NCBI GenBank assembly: GCA_022566015.1
Contig: JADFJT010000013.1
Span: 1 to 39,908, forward strand
Direction of reading: 5' to 3'
From: Pseudomonadota bacterium
GTDB lineage: Bacteria > Pseudomonadota > Gammaproteobacteria > GCA-001735895
Length of the DNA: 39,908 bases
How positions within the stretch are numbered: position 1 is the stretch's first letter; each line of letters starts with the position of its first letter. The notes beneath the pieces were generated by a model. It made no database searches. It was not told the origin of the DNA and saw only the letters and a program-made list of their open reading frames with translations. Below, one piece after another: positions 1-9,598 of the stretch. The translations under genes were made by a program, and so were the position numbers.

Positions 1-960
1 AGCCACGTATGGTTTTAAATCACCGTCGGCAATCTTTTGATTCAAATAAGTATAACGATCCCGAAAACCGATACCGAGTAACGGGTGATCACGCCCCGCC
101 ATCAGGGCACCACGCCAAAGTTCAAGCCGTAAACTGATCGATGTCACAGTATCGGCACTTTCTAAGTAGTCGGTAGTTTGCTTTGCGGCTAGACCTATTC
201 GATCTAAAATCGGTCCATTGCTGATGAGCAAACCAATCAGAATTAGCAATATAGCTGGTTTCCAAAGTTCTCGACGACTGGATAACACTTGAGTCAACGC
301 ACCACGTCGCCATCTCCACCAAATTAGATAGAACGCCATTGGCACGATTGCGATAAACGTACCCCGCGAACCTGAAATATTGACACAGTATAACGCTGCT
401 AGCAGGCCCACTACGTATAGTGGCGCTAATCTGTCCCGGTAGACCAGGCTAGCCACCAGTAACACGGCAAAAGATGACATTGCTATTTCACTAAAAAGCA
501 ACGGGTTATAGTGAATCCCCGGGCGACCTTCTCGCAGATAATAATATTGCCAGGTAACTACCAGTGCCGCCGCCAGCATACCGACAGCCAGTCCGACACT
601 AATAAATCGTATGCGTAACCCTGAGTACATTACCGCCAATATCAGAGGTAGCATCATTAACATTCTTAGCGGATTTTCCAGGGAAATTAATCCATCTCGC
701 CCCAGAAAAATGTTGGGTAGCGCTAGCAACAAATTGGCTACCAGCACCCAGGCAAGGACTCGCAGTTCCTTGTCCAGTTGAAGACGACAGGCATATGAGA
801 TGACAATTGCAATAACCACGAGGAACAGAGCCAGTAGAGCGTATACAGCCCGATTCAACACCAAAAAGGTGGTGAAAAATAAGAATGACAGCCAGCCGAA
901 ATATGGCCACAGACGTTCAGCTAAAGAGTCTTTCAAAAAAGTAGAATTCGATTTATTCAT
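1..960 (-). CDS. O-antigen ligase/polymerase family protein, 3' truncated
   Basis: The frame opens at an ATG at 960 and stays open for 320 codons to the left window edge, so the C-terminus is missing. The product is a polytopic inner-membrane protein with about nine to ten hydrophobic segments. After them come the GSRGTF loop (about residues 197-202) and the stretch RLELWRGALMAGRDHPLLG followed by IGF (about residues 279-300). That combination is typical of the Wzy_C/WaaL superfamily, which polymerises or ligates O-antigen, or glycosylates proteins, on the periplasmic side. The substrate cannot be told from sequence, and no other polysaccharide gene is visible in the window. Family assignment is firm; the choice between ligase and polymerase is open. 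Confidence 0.85.
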   Translation of the reverse strand, partial: MNKSNSTFLKDSLAERLWPYFGWLSFLFFTTFLVLNRAVYALLALFLVVIAIVISYACRLQLDKELRVLAWVLVANLLLALPNIFLGRDGLISLENPLRMLMMLPLILAVMYSGLRIRFISVGLAVGMLAAALVVTWQYYYLREGRPGIHYNPLLFSEIAMSSFAVLLVASLVYRDRLAPLYVVGLLAALYCVNISGSRGTFIAIVPMAFYLIWWRWRRGALTQVLSSRRELWKPAILLILIGLLISNGPILDRIGLAAKQTTDYLESADTVTSISLRLELWRGALMAGRDHPLLGIGFRDRYTYLNQKIADGDLKPYVA

Positions 961-1070
961 TGGTAATCTATAATCGGCTTTATATAATCTGCCGCATCAC
1001 GTTATACCTGAAAGAAATTCAGCTGAACAGGGATGTAAAGAAATTCGATGTATGATGCACATCGATAGGT

Positions 1071-2366
1071 TCAAAAACAGGTATACAGTTCACATTGCCT
1101 GCTATGGTTAACCAGCTTCAACCCATCTTCCGATACCTGATCGACGGTGGCATCGCTTATTTCCGCTGCGCGGATGCCTGCATCGTCGGAGACCATCTTA
1201 TGATATTGCGGGGTATAGCCGGTCCATAAGCCTGCGTCCCGATTAGGCCGCTGTTCCCACAGCACCGGATATGTCTTTCCCAAATGTTTAATTAGTTCCT
1301 TTGCTTTTAATTGCGCGGCCAATTGATGCATCTGTCGGCTACGATTCTTTTTAATCGATTTGTCGATTTGTCCGGGTAACCCTGCCGCCTTGGTGCCTTC
1401 GCGTGGCGAATAGGTAAATATATGCATATGGCCAAAGCCGGTACGTTCGACATAGTCCAGCGTCTGTTGCCATTCCTGCTCGGTTTCTCCTGGAAAGCCG
1501 ACAATAATATCGGTTGTTATATTAAACAGGGGTATCTCACTACGCGCTTTTTCGACGACCCGGGAAAATTCTGCAGTCTTGCATCGCCTCGCCATTCGTC
1601 TTAATACACTGTCGCATCCACTTTGAATCGGCAAATGTATATGTGGCATCAGGCGCGCGTCGTGAAACAGGCGAAAGAAATTATCGGGTAAATCCCAGGG
1701 TTCTACCGAGGCTAAGCGAATCCTGGGCATTTCAGTGCGCGCTAGAATTTCGCTTAACAACACATAAAGACTGGAACCCGTATCGCTGCCATATCCACCA
1801 ACATGGACGCCGGTAATCACTACTTCCTGTATGCCCTGTCGATGCAACTCCTTAATTTCTATTATTATTTCATCGATGCTACGGCTACGCTCAGCACCTC
1901 GGGCTATGGTCACAATGCAATAAGTACAACGATATCGACAGCCATCCTGTACCTTGATAAACGCACGATGCCTGCCGCGTAAAAATAACGCACCTTCGAC
2001 ATCCAGCGCACTGGCTGGGGCAGACAGGTCGAAATAATCTACTGTTTTCTCGACCAGATCGTCCTTATCCTGATTACTGACTACCATGTCGACCCCGAGG
2101 TAATTTTTTACCCGGTCCTGGTTTAAACTGGCATGACACCCAGTAACTACCATTTTGGCCTGTGGATTACTCCGATGCAGTCGACCAATTTGTTGCCTCG
2201 ATTTTCGATCAGCTTCGGCAGTCACCGCACACGAATTGAATACGATGATGTCCGCTTCTGTACTATCCGTCGTTACCTGATGCCCCAGTTTCAAAAACTG
2301 ATTCACCCATGTTTCTAACTCGGCTTCGTTCAGTCGACAGCCAAGCGCCTGAAAATTAATATTCAA
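1071..2366 (-). CDS. mtaB: tRNA t6A37 methylthiotransferase MtaB
   Basis: Radical-SAM methylthiotransferase, 431 aa, which adds a methylthio group to t6A37 of ANN-decoding tRNAs. The N-terminal MTTase domain has its three cluster cysteines at C10 (LGCRLN), C46 (NSC) and C77 (TGC). The radical-SAM CxxxCxxC motif is at C143, C147 and C150. A TRAM-like C-terminus follows. The short LGCRLN start fits MtaB better than MiaB or RimO. The start is a TTG at 2366 with no ATG nearby in frame, so the exact N-terminus is slightly uncertain. It stands alone: 111 nt separate it from the next gene downstream, and 122 nt from the protease gene upstream on the same strand. Confidence 0.92.
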   Translation of the reverse strand: MNINFQALGCRLNEAELETWVNQFLKLGHQVTTDSTEADIIVFNSCAVTAEADRKSRQQIGRLHRSNPQAKMVVTGCHASLNQDRVKNYLGVDMVVSNQDKDDLVEKTVDYFDLSAPASALDVEGALFLRGRHRAFIKVQDGCRYRCTYCIVTIARGAERSRSIDEIIIEIKELHRQGIQEVVITGVHVGGYGSDTGSSLYVLLSEILARTEMPRIRLASVEPWDLPDNFFRLFHDARLMPHIHLPIQSGCDSVLRRMARRCKTAEFSRVVEKARSEIPLFNITTDIIVGFPGETEQEWQQTLDYVERTGFGHMHIFTYSPREGTKAAGLPGQIDKSIKKNRSRQMHQLAAQLKAKELIKHLGKTYPVLWEQRPNRDAGLWTGYTPQYHKMVSDDAGIRAAEISDATVDQVSEDGLKLVNHSRQCELYTCF

Positions 2367-2488
2367 TCTAGTTTCTGCGATAAAAAGTCAGCGGATGATA
2401 GCAACATCGAGGAATTCGGTATATGCCGAAGATGCAGGTTGGAAGTGAACGCCCAGGCAATAATCAGATGGAAGCTCCTGCCCACCTA

Positions 2489-3877
2489 CTACTCGATCTG
2501 TTTACGCTTTTCCCGAGCTCTGGATTCGGTGGTTAAGTCGGTATCGGTAGAACTTAAAATCTGGTCATACAACTGTACTGCCCGCTCCCGATTACCCTTC
2601 AGTTGATGATACTCTGCTTCCGACATCATGCTTAAAATTGCCTGCCCGAGTCGCCTGTAAATCTCTGTTAACTCGTAAAATACTGCCTGTTCCTGCGGAT
2701 AATTTATTTCGAGGGAACGTGCAATTTTCAATGCGTCGGCGTACCGCCCACTGGTTCTCAATAATCGAACCAGGCGCAGTGACAATACATAATCGCCTGG
2801 ATATATGTCCAGCATTTGGCGGACTATTTTTTCTGCGTCCCTAGGTAGATTCATAGCTTCCAGATTTTCGGCGAGGGTGTAGCCATACCAGATATTGCCG
2901 CCATCCCGCTGGTGTAATTTAACTAGCATTTGATTTGCCCGGTCATGCTGACCCAGCTTAATTAAAGCAAGGGCCTTGCGAAACTGACTTCCACTCACCT
3001 CGATGTGATCCGAACTAATATACTCCAGATAATCCCTAAACATCGGGTAGTAAATATCGCCCTGTAGCGGTTGTGTTCCCTGTCTTATCCTGGCCACTGC
3101 TTCAGAGATTCGATTGACGTGAACGGGGTGAGTTCGCAAATACTCGATACTCTGAAATTCAGAATTCCCGGCCAACTTATCCATAATTTTAAAAAACTCA
3201 ACCATGCCGTTGGCATCAAAACCGGCATCCTGTAGTAATTCGATTCCGAGCCGATCCGCTTCATACTCATTTTCGCGCGTGAAATTAATCACCGACTGCT
3301 GACTCCCCGCTACACCGCCGTATACCAGCGCAGAACCCATGTCAGAATTAGCTCCGGCAATTAAAATACCCGCCAACAATGACAATAATGCTGTGCTACT
3401 GAGATTGCTCGCCTTCTCCATAAGCCTCACGCTGTGCATTAACCGTACGTGTGCGATTTCATGCGCCAGCACAGACGCCAGTTGATGCCGATTATTTGCC
3501 TGATTTATTAAGCCTATATTGACACCGATATAGCCCCCAGGGACAGCAAATGCGTTAATCCCCAGATTTTTCACAATAAAAAAACGGTAATCCCTGACCC
3601 GACGATCCATACCGGATAATAATATCGAACCTAATTCATTAATATACTGATCCAGCAACAGGTCAGTTTCCACAACACCTTGCGCGAGCAACTGTCGATA
3701 AAATTCTTCCCCCAGTTTTCTTTCCCATTCGATATTGATTACTGCATTTTCGCCCAGTTGCGGGAGTTCCTGGCCGACGGATACCGACGGTAGATAAGCC
3801 AACGATAAAATTAACCAAAATAATACGATGCCAGCTACAGTATCGCGTGGCTTTTTTAGCACGGCCCTACACCTCAT
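2489..3877 (-). CDS. Periplasmic M48 metalloprotease with TPR domain, BepA-like
   Basis: Zinc protease of 462 aa, related to BepA (YfgC), which helps assemble or degrades outer-membrane proteins such as LptD. I start it at the ATG at 3877 because AAGG lies 8 nt upstream and the N-terminus then reads as a signal peptide (hydrophobic residues 14-35, cleavage near VSVGQ). The longer frame to 3964 would bury that signal. The zinc motif HEIAH is at residues 139-143 and the third ligand E204 is in NEYEAD. H249 in THPVH matches the regulatory histidine switch known in BepA. The C-terminal third, from about residue 300, reads as TPR helices. Divergent from the rhodanese gene across an AT-rich 105-nt gap. 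Confidence 0.88.
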   Translation of the reverse strand: MRCRAVLKKPRDTVAGIVLFWLILSLAYLPSVSVGQELPQLGENAVINIEWERKLGEEFYRQLLAQGVVETDLLLDQYINELGSILLSGMDRRVRDYRFFIVKNLGINAFAVPGGYIGVNIGLINQANNRHQLASVLAHEIAHVRLMHSVRLMEKASNLSSTALLSLLAGILIAGANSDMGSALVYGGVAGSQQSVINFTRENEYEADRLGIELLQDAGFDANGMVEFFKIMDKLAGNSEFQSIEYLRTHPVHVNRISEAVARIRQGTQPLQGDIYYPMFRDYLEYISSDHIEVSGSQFRKALALIKLGQHDRANQMLVKLHQRDGGNIWYGYTLAENLEAMNLPRDAEKIVRQMLDIYPGDYVLSLRLVRLLRTSGRYADALKIARSLEINYPQEQAVFYELTEIYRRLGQAILSMMSEAEYHQLKGNRERAVQLYDQILSSTDTDLTTESRAREKRKQIE

Positions 3878-3982
3878 GTAATTAACCTTTTTGATTGAAA
3901 ATAATATAATATTAGACCATACTAATATTTGAAATATCTGGGAGATCCAGGATTTATTAATCACGACCTGTATATTTTGTAG

Positions 3983-4327
3983 ATGTCCCGAATAAAAGAA
4001 ATCAATGCTGCAGACCTCGATCGATTAATTCAAACTAACGACCATTTTGAATTAGTGGATATTCGCACCCCTGCAGAAATATCACGCGGTGTAATCCCTA
4101 ATTCTAAAACCCTGCCGATGCACCTAATTCCGCTGAATTTGAATTACTTTTCTATATCGAGCAAACAAATTGTACTTTATTGTCGTACAGGTAGCCGCTC
4201 GGCTCAAGCTTGCCGATTTCTCAACCAACAGGGGATCCACAATGTGATCAGCCTGCGCGGTGGAATGATCAAATGGACGAATGGGGGTTTACCGATAGAT
4301 CCAGAACCAGTGGGTGCTATCGAATAA
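3983..4327 (+). CDS. Single-domain rhodanese (sulfurtransferase)
   Basis: Cytoplasmic rhodanese-homology protein of 114 aa that carries persulfide sulfur. The expected elements are visible: LVDIRTPAE near residues 24-32, then the active loop CRTGSR with catalytic C67. No signal peptide is seen. This is the GlpE/PspE size class. It lies 132 nt upstream of tusA on the same strand. TusA is a sulfur carrier commonly fed by rhodaneses, so the pair probably forms a sulfur relay, for tRNA thiolation, molybdenum-cofactor work or oxidation of reduced sulfur. Which of these applies cannot be decided here. Confidence 0.9.
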   Translation: MSRIKEINAADLDRLIQTNDHFELVDIRTPAEISRGVIPNSKTLPMHLIPLNLNYFSISSKQIVLYCRTGSRSAQACRFLNQQGIHNVISLRGGMIKWTNGGLPIDPEPVGAIE

Positions 4328-4459
4328 TTGTAAAAACAGTATATAAATGGGTAATTTGAATTATAATACTACTCGCTTGCCTTTTAAAAATGAGTGGCAT
4401 ACAGAATTAGACCATTCTCCCTGTGGCTTCCAATCGGAGCCAAATACTTAGAGGATTTA

Positions 4460-4693
4460 ATGATGGCAGAATATGATTGTGAACTGGACGCCTCCGGGCT
4501 CAACTGCCCTCTGCCAATTCTTCGCGCCAAGAAGATACTAAGCGACATGCAGCCAGGCCAGACCCTTCGAATCATTGCCACCGACCCCGGGTCAGTTAAG
4601 GACTTCGAAGCATTCTCGAAGCAGACCGGCAACCAGTTATTATCTTCGGGTGAAGACGGCGGCAGATTTAGTTTTGTGATGAAAAAATCCTGA
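4460..4693 (+). CDS. tusA: TusA-family sulfur carrier protein
   Basis: Small sulfur-carrier protein of 77 aa with the family signature CPLPILRAK; the persulfide-carrying cysteine is C16. The start is taken as the ATGATG pair at 4460/4463, because GAGG at 4451-4454 gives correct spacing and the upstream extension adds unrelated residues. TusA-like proteins relay sulfur from IscS or a rhodanese to TusBCD for mnm5s2U34 synthesis, and in sulfur oxidisers to the sHdr or Dsr systems. No dsrE or tusBCD is present in this window. The neighbouring rhodanese is the natural partner. Family certain; exact pathway inferred only. Confidence 0.88.
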   Translation: MMAEYDCELDASGLNCPLPILRAKKILSDMQPGQTLRIIATDPGSVKDFEAFSKQTGNQLLSSGEDGGRFSFVMKKS

Positions 4694-4858
4694 TTGTAGG
4701 AATTTTGCGCAGCGGCTAAATCACCACGAGATAAAACTGCCCCGTATCGATACTGCGATCGGGCGCCCCCATTTATTTTATTTAGTGCAATTTATCACCA
4801 ACCATAATAAAATTTCTGCCTCTGCAGTTGTTTAGCGGCATTATTAAGCCAATTTATT

Positions 4859-4862
4859 GAGG
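4859..4862 (+). promoter_or_regulatory. Ribosome-binding site deciding the ilvI start
   Basis: GAGG lies 6 nt before the GTG at 4869. The longer frame would start at the TTG at 4857 and would place this Shine-Dalgarno inside the coding region. The GTG start also gives the N-terminus MELSGSE, which aligns with the usual acetolactate synthase start (MEMLSG in E. coli IlvI). Confidence 0.75.
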
Positions 4863-4868
4863 TTAGTT

Positions 4869-6620
4869 GTGGAATTATCAGGTTCTGAAATCATCATTCA
4901 ATTTTTAAAGGACGAAGGTGTCAAGTACTTATTCGGATATCCAGGTGGTGCGGTGTTGCATATTTACGATGCATTGCAGAACCAGGATGACGTGATACAT
5001 ATATTGGTACGCCACGAACAAGGTGCCACGCATGCAGCCGATGGCTATGCCCGTGCAACTGGCAAACCAGGCGTTTGTCTGGTTACCTCCGGCCCGGGCG
5101 CGACCAATGCGGTGACCGGCATTGCAACCGCTTACATGGATTCGATACCACTGATTGTTATCACCGGGCAAGTTCCCAGTCATGCTATCGGGAGCGACGC
5201 ATTTCAGGAAGTCGATGCAGTCGGCATCACGCGTCCCTGCGTCAAGCATAATTTTCTGGTAAAAGATATCAACAAGCTTGCAGAGACTATGAAAAAGGCT
5301 TTTTATGTTGCTACCACTGGCCGTCCTGGTCCGGTTGTAATCGATATACCCAAGGATATCACTGCACCACACATCAAAATTCCATACGTTTACCCAAAAC
5401 AGATCAGTATGCGGTCATATAACCCGAATCTGAAAGGCCACCCTAAGCAAATTAAGCGCGCTGTCGAATTACTGTTAAGCGCCAAGCGTCCAATTATTTA
5501 CAGCGGTGGCGGTGTCATTATTGATGAGGCTTCGGACCAACTGCGTCAATTTGTACGTAAACTCGGTTACCCGATCACGCAAACCCTGATGGGGCTCGGT
5601 GCATTTCCGGGCACCGACCCACAGTTTATCGGCATGCTCGGTATGCATGGAACCTACGAATCCAATATGGCAATGCACGAATGCGATGTATTAATCGCAA
5701 TTGGCGCCAGATTCGATGATCGTATTACCGGGGTTACAAGCAAGTTTTGTCCTCATGCACAAGTCATTCATATCGATATTGACCCGGCTTCTATTTCGAA
5801 AACGATTAAGGCCGATATCCCGATAGTCGGCGGCGTAAAACAGGTATTAACGGAAATGATTAAAATCCTGGGCAATGCTCGCCAGTCACCTGACAAGGCG
5901 GCTCTCGATATCTGGTGGAAAAAAATAAAGTCCTGGCAGGACCAGAAAAGCTATGCGTATGAGCAGACAGATGGCGTGATTCAACCACAGGCCGTGATCG
6001 AGGAATTATACAAGGTAACCAAAGGTAACGCTTATATTACCTCTGACGTTGGACAGCACCAGATGTATGCTGCGCAGTTTTATCATTTCGACAAACCAAG
6101 GCGCTGGATCAATTCGGGCGGGCTCGGCACCATGGGCTTTGGTTTGCCCGCAGCGATGGGTGTTAAACTGGCATTCCCAAAAAAGGACGTGGCCTGCGTT
6201 ACCGGCGAAGGTAGTATCCAGATGTGTATTCAGGAGCTATCCACCTGCCTGCAATACAACTTACCCATTAAGATTATCAATTTAAATAATCGCTACCTCG
6301 GTATGGTTCGACAGTGGCAGGAATTCTTTTACGAAAAACGCTATTCGCACGTCTACATGGATTCTCTGCCCGATTTTGTTAAATTAGCCGAAGCCTATGG
6401 CCATGTTGGCATCAAGGTCGAAGATCCGAAAGATTTGCATGACGCGATGAAAGAAGCCTTCGCGCTGAAAGATAGAACCGTTTTCCTCGACATCATCACC
6501 GACCAGGAAGCAAACGTATACCCAATGATATCGGCTGGTAAGGCGCACAATGAAATGGAGTTGTCTCCATTACAACAAGAAATTCAGGCATCGCTCAGGG
6601 CAAAAGGGGAAACGGTATAA
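4869..6620 (+). CDS. ilvI: Acetolactate synthase, large catalytic subunit
   Basis: Thiamine-diphosphate enzyme of 583 aa that condenses pyruvate with pyruvate or 2-oxobutyrate, the first shared step of valine, leucine and isoleucine synthesis. Visible features: FGYPGGAVLHIYDAL near the N-terminus, the catalytic glutamate in RHEQGATHAADGYAR, the central FAD region, and the C-terminal ThDP motif around GEGSIQMCIQEL and LNNRYLGMVRQWQ. It has a GTG start (see the RBS at 4859). Its stop overlaps the ilvH start as TAATG, so the two subunits are translationally coupled. The gap back to tusA contains no leader ORF rich in Ile, Val or Leu codons. Confidence 0.97.
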   Translation: MELSGSEIIIQFLKDEGVKYLFGYPGGAVLHIYDALQNQDDVIHILVRHEQGATHAADGYARATGKPGVCLVTSGPGATNAVTGIATAYMDSIPLIVITGQVPSHAIGSDAFQEVDAVGITRPCVKHNFLVKDINKLAETMKKAFYVATTGRPGPVVIDIPKDITAPHIKIPYVYPKQISMRSYNPNLKGHPKQIKRAVELLLSAKRPIIYSGGGVIIDEASDQLRQFVRKLGYPITQTLMGLGAFPGTDPQFIGMLGMHGTYESNMAMHECDVLIAIGARFDDRITGVTSKFCPHAQVIHIDIDPASISKTIKADIPIVGGVKQVLTEMIKILGNARQSPDKAALDIWWKKIKSWQDQKSYAYEQTDGVIQPQAVIEELYKVTKGNAYITSDVGQHQMYAAQFYHFDKPRRWINSGGLGTMGFGLPAAMGVKLAFPKKDVACVTGEGSIQMCIQELSTCLQYNLPIKIINLNNRYLGMVRQWQEFFYEKRYSHVYMDSLPDFVKLAEAYGHVGIKVEDPKDLHDAMKEAFALKDRTVFLDIITDQEANVYPMISAGKAHNEMELSPLQQEIQASLRAKGETV

Positions 6621-7114
6621 TGAGACACATCGTATCGTTGCTGGTCGAAAATGAGGCTGGCGCACTCTCTCGCATAGCCGGTTTATTTTCCGCACGCGGA
6701 TATAATATCGAGTCTCTGACGGTTGCCACCACCGAAGATCGGACCCTCTCTCGGATGACCATCATTACTAATGGCTCTGAGCGGATCATCGAACAAATTA
6801 CCAAGCAATTGAATAAACTGGTCGATGTCGTCAAGTTACAGGATTTCACCGAAGGCAACTTTATCGAGCGCGAGATGATGTTCGTCAAGGTGAAAGCTCA
6901 GGGCGATGGCCCGCGCGCAGAAGTAAAACGCCTGTCGGATATATTTCGCGCTCGTATCATCGACGTCACCGATACCACATTTTGTATCGAGCTCACTGGA
7001 TCCGGCGAAAAACTGGATGCCTACATCAAAGCGATGCATGAAAATAATGTCATCGAAGTGGTACGCTCCGGCTCGATGGGCATATTAAGGGGTGAAAAGT
7101 CCCTAACGATATAA
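6620..7114 (+). CDS. ilvH: Acetolactate synthase, small regulatory subunit
   Basis: Regulatory subunit of 164 aa that activates IlvI and confers feedback inhibition by valine. The N-terminal ACT domain is clear: HIVSLLVENEAGALSRIAGL followed by FSARGYNIESLTV. The C-terminal ALS_ss_C region ends with GSMGILRGEKSLTI. Length is normal for the family. It overlaps ilvI by one base. After its stop, 204 nt containing a diverged intergenic repeat separate it from ilvC. Confidence 0.97.
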   Translation: MRHIVSLLVENEAGALSRIAGLFSARGYNIESLTVATTEDRTLSRMTIITNGSERIIEQITKQLNKLVDVVKLQDFTEGNFIEREMMFVKVKAQGDGPRAEVKRLSDIFRARIIDVTDTTFCIELTGSGEKLDAYIKAMHENNVIEVVRSGSMGILRGEKSLTI

Positions 7115-7130
7115 GAGCAGCTCTAAAAAT

Positions 7131-7254
7131 GCACTTTTCCCGCGATAGCTGCGTCAATCCCGCGCTGGTACACCGGCCCGGTCGATCCTCATATATTGAT
7201 GGTATTCGCCGGATCTGCGCCTGGTATTTCCTTGCTCTCGCGAAAAAATCACTG
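7131..7254 (+). repeat. Diverged intergenic repeat, copy B (ilvH-ilvC gap)
   Basis: Non-coding stretch sharing colinear blocks with the element at 26323-26437 (read on the other strand). A 26-nt head begins GCACTT and contains ATAGC-GCGT, about 20 of 26 positions identical. Then come CGCTGGT, TTTCCTTGC and an A-tract. It sits between two genes of one pathway. It has no ORF and no terminal inverted repeat that I can define. Confidence 0.5.
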
Positions 7255-7297
7255 TTTTTCGAACTTCTCCTGGTCTGAAAGCAAACTAATTATTTAA

Positions 7298-8335
<1,038 letters not shown>

Positions 8336-8421
8336 TCAGACTACCCGGATTTCACCCGAATTCCGGGCCATTACTGATACTTTTAACTTGATGCTGAATA
8401 GTTACGAATTAGTTACCTCTG

Positions 8422-8460
8422 ATCGCAAGGCCAGGTTGACCAGACCTTGCGATTATTTTT
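8422..8460 (+). terminator. Intrinsic terminator after ilvC
   Basis: Perfect 9-bp stem ATCGCAAGG (8422-8430) with CCTTGCGAT (8445-8453), a 14-nt loop that can form a small inner stem, and then TATTTTT. It ends the ilvIHC unit and makes pssA at 8498 a separate transcript. It also argues against the in-frame TTG at 8447 as the pssA start. Confidence 0.75.
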
Positions 8461-8497
8461 ATCAATTCACAATGCAACAACCCTCATAATAAACCCT

Positions 8498-9295
8498 ATG
8501 GACGATAGCAACCCGAAACCCAGCCGAAAAACCCTGAGAAGGGGTATTTTTCTGTTGCCCAATTTGTTTACCACGGGTGCGCTTTTCGCCGGGTTTTATG
8601 CCATCATCGCCTCCATGAATGGCCGCTATGAAACCGCGGCTATGGCTATATTTCTCGCTATGCTGTTAGACGGTCTCGATGGTCGAGTAGCACGATTGAC
8701 CAATACCCAGTCTGCATTTGGCGCGGAATTTGACAGCCTGTCAGACATGGTTTCATTTGGTGTTGCACCAGCTTTGATCGTATATCAATGGTCTCTGGTC
8801 AATCTGGCAGAAATATCCACACTTTGGGGCAAACTAGGTTGGCTGGCCGCGTTTATCTATTCCACTTCAACCGCATTACGTCTGGCTCGTTTCAATACCC
8901 AGATCGGGGTCGCCGATAAACGCTACTTCCAGGGCCTCGCCTGCCCTGCCGCCGCCGCTGTAGTTATGGGCGCTATCTGGGTCTGCGAAATCTATGGAAT
9001 CACCGGCAGGCAAGTTGTTTATCCATCCCTGGTGCTCACCTTGATCGCGGGAGGGTTGATGGTTTCCAGATTTTCCTACTACAGCTTCAAAGATATCGAC
9101 ATGCGTAAGAAAGTTCCATTCTTTGCGGTGTTGATAGTAATGCTGGTATTTGTATTTTTATCCATCGAACCATCGATAATACTTTTCTCATCCGCTGTAC
9201 TGTACATGCTTTCGGGTCCCGTGATCTCCCTGTTTCGCTGGAACCGAAAGCGACAACGGCAGTCGGTATCTGTCGATCGAAACGAATCCGAATAA
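8498..9295 (+). CDS. pssA: CDP-diacylglycerol--serine O-phosphatidyltransferase
   Basis: Integral membrane enzyme of 265 aa making phosphatidylserine, the precursor of phosphatidylethanolamine. The CDP-alcohol phosphotransferase signature is complete: D58, D61, G62, A65, R66, G75, D79 and D83, in DGLDGRVAR followed by GAEFDSLSD. Several hydrophobic helices follow. This is the membrane-embedded type, not the peripheral E. coli PssA. I start at the ATG at 8498; the longer frame begins inside the ilvC terminator. No strong Shine-Dalgarno is seen. Its place between ilvC and leuA is common in non-enteric proteobacteria. Confidence 0.93.
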   Translation: MDDSNPKPSRKTLRRGIFLLPNLFTTGALFAGFYAIIASMNGRYETAAMAIFLAMLLDGLDGRVARLTNTQSAFGAEFDSLSDMVSFGVAPALIVYQWSLVNLAEISTLWGKLGWLAAFIYSTSTALRLARFNTQIGVADKRYFQGLACPAAAAVVMGAIWVCEIYGITGRQVVYPSLVLTLIAGGLMVSRFSYYSFKDIDMRKKVPFFAVLIVMLVFVFLSIEPSIILFSSAVLYMLSGPVISLFRWNRKRQRQSVSVDRNESE

Positions 9296-9386
9296 ATTCA
9301 GCCTTACAGGTATCATCTGCCTAATCATATCGGGGGGTCGGGCTTCAATTTATTAGCCATTTTTTATCGAAGCTAAAATTTTTTAC

Positions 9387-9415
9387 TTGGCAATCTCCCC
9401 ATAGTTGGCTATATT
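9387..9415 (+). promoter_or_regulatory. Sigma70-type promoter of the leuA leader
   Basis: TTGGCA (9387-9392), a 17-nt spacer, then TATATT (9410-9415). An A/T-rich stretch precedes the -35. The expected transcription start, six to eight bases after the -10, falls at about 9421-9423, on or next to the leader ATG at 9422. Predicted from sequence only. Confidence 0.5.
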
Positions 9416-9421
9416 CTAGTC

Positions 9422-9526
9422 ATGCAAGACACCTGCGCACCATTCATACCCCCTGTCCTGGCCGACCGCCGGGCGCTCCTGCCTGCGTATGCATTGCTAT
9501 CTCTGCTGCTCACTCTGCTGCCGTAA
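9422..9526 (+). CDS. Putative leucine leader peptide of leuA (34 aa)
   Basis: ORF ATG 9422 to TAA 9524-9526, too short for ordinary gene finders. Ten of 34 residues are leucine, and the last ten residues read LLSLLLTLLP. It lies directly upstream of the gene for the first committed enzyme of leucine synthesis, as expected for a ribosome-stalling leader. No Shine-Dalgarno is visible and the predicted transcript may begin at the ATG itself. Codons 26-28 include CTATCTCT, complementary to the leuA ribosome-binding site (see findings). The TAA sits in the loop of a CTGCC/GGCAG hairpin. Alternative reading: a tiny membrane peptide. Position and codon bias make a regulatory leader more likely. Confidence 0.6.
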   Translation: MQDTCAPFIPPVLADRRALLPAYALLSLLLTLLP

Positions 9527-9598
9527 GGCAGATGAGAACTCCTGACGAGGGCAAACGTAAGTAACAAATCCATTTTTAAGCTAATTCAAAAGAGATAG
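9497..9598 (+). promoter_or_regulatory. Proposed anti-RBS pairing controlling leuA translation
   Basis: CTATCTCT (9497-9504, inside the leader's Leu codons) pairs perfectly over 8 bp with AGAGATAG (9591-9598), which holds the leuA Shine-Dalgarno. One G-U pair (9496/9599) extends it. Enclosed is the hairpin 9518-9531 with outer pairs 9509-9512/9533-9536. No T-run preceded by a GC-rich stem lies between the leader and leuA, so control of translation is more likely than control of termination. Structure inferred, not folded by program. Confidence 0.45.

Noticed and set aside
4694-4868. Possible attenuator or leader peptide upstream of ilvI
   Set aside because: No ATG-initiated ORF rich in Ile, Val or Leu codons; the GCCCCG/CGGGC pairing near 4739-4766 needs a bulge and has no proper T-run.
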